Positions 6,817-6,827 of a stretch of DNA of 6,827 nt are shown here, piece after piece; position 1 is the stretch's first letter; every line of letters begins with the position of its first letter. The notes beneath the pieces were generated by a model. It was not told where the DNA came from, searched no databases, and worked only from the letters and a program-made list of their open reading frames with translations. This stretch comes from Acidobacteriaceae bacterium (GTDB lineage: Bacteria > Acidobacteriota > Terriglobia > Terriglobales > Acidobacteriaceae), in the NCBI GenBank assembly GCA_003132825.1, contig PKYX01000511.1:1-6827 (forward strand), given 5' to 3'. A program made the position numbers and the translations under genes.

Positions 6817-6827
6817 GGTCCAGGGGA

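Larger units (their letters stand above)
6533..6827. other. Non-coding region upstream of the permease
   Basis: About 295 nt without a convincing gene on either strand. It holds the permease ribosome-binding site, a candidate promoter and nested inverted repeats at the right end. It also has a tandem 7-mer, GCAAGCC twice (6602-6615 on the plus strand), and a small imperfect palindrome ACAC-6 nt-GTGT (6631-6644). The only minus-strand frame, 6735-6538, starts with TTG and shows no recognisable protein. No PadR-like regulator gene, sometimes found beside ADOP genes, is visible before the window ends. Confidence 0.6.

Overview
The window is 6.8 kb of GC-rich DNA with four co-directional protein genes on the minus strand. 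The strongest taxonomic clue is the 837-residue permease. It has the two-copy MacB-core/FtsX architecture and the N-terminal hallmark (GFTLVVVLSLALGIGANTAI) of the ADOP family, the 'acidobacterial duplicated orphan permeases'. This lineage-expanded family points to a soil-type Acidobacteriota (Terriglobia-like). That assignment is inferred from family knowledge, not from a search.

Layout in transcription order, right to left. (1) 6827-6533: non-coding leader with nested inverted repeats at the right edge (6773-6816), a weak sigma70-like promoter (6718-6746) and a good Shine-Dalgarno just before the permease. (2) 6532-4019: ADOP permease. (3) 3963-3586: a small stand-alone DUF971 (GBBH-like N-terminal) protein with two CPCxxC clusters. 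(4) 3518-2670: a class I SAM-dependent methyltransferase of the TIGR00027/leucine carboxyl methyltransferase-like group. (5) 2579 to beyond the left edge: a UvrD/PcrA-type superfamily 1 helicase that starts at TTG, carries an unusual acidic low-complexity insertion and is cut at its extreme C-terminus by the window edge.

The gaps between genes are 55, 67 and 90 nt, with no obvious intrinsic terminator in them. Read-through transcription is possible, but the four products share no pathway that can be recognised. The arrangement looks like a co-directional cluster of housekeeping and accessory genes, not a dedicated system. The helicase may also have its own promoter (-10-like TAAAAT at 2601-2596). 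No RNA gene, insertion sequence, CRISPR array or phage gene was seen. Nothing here is convincing evidence of an undescribed system. The best leads are the helicase insertion, the duplicated Cys cluster in the DUF971 protein and the nested palindromes at the right edge.
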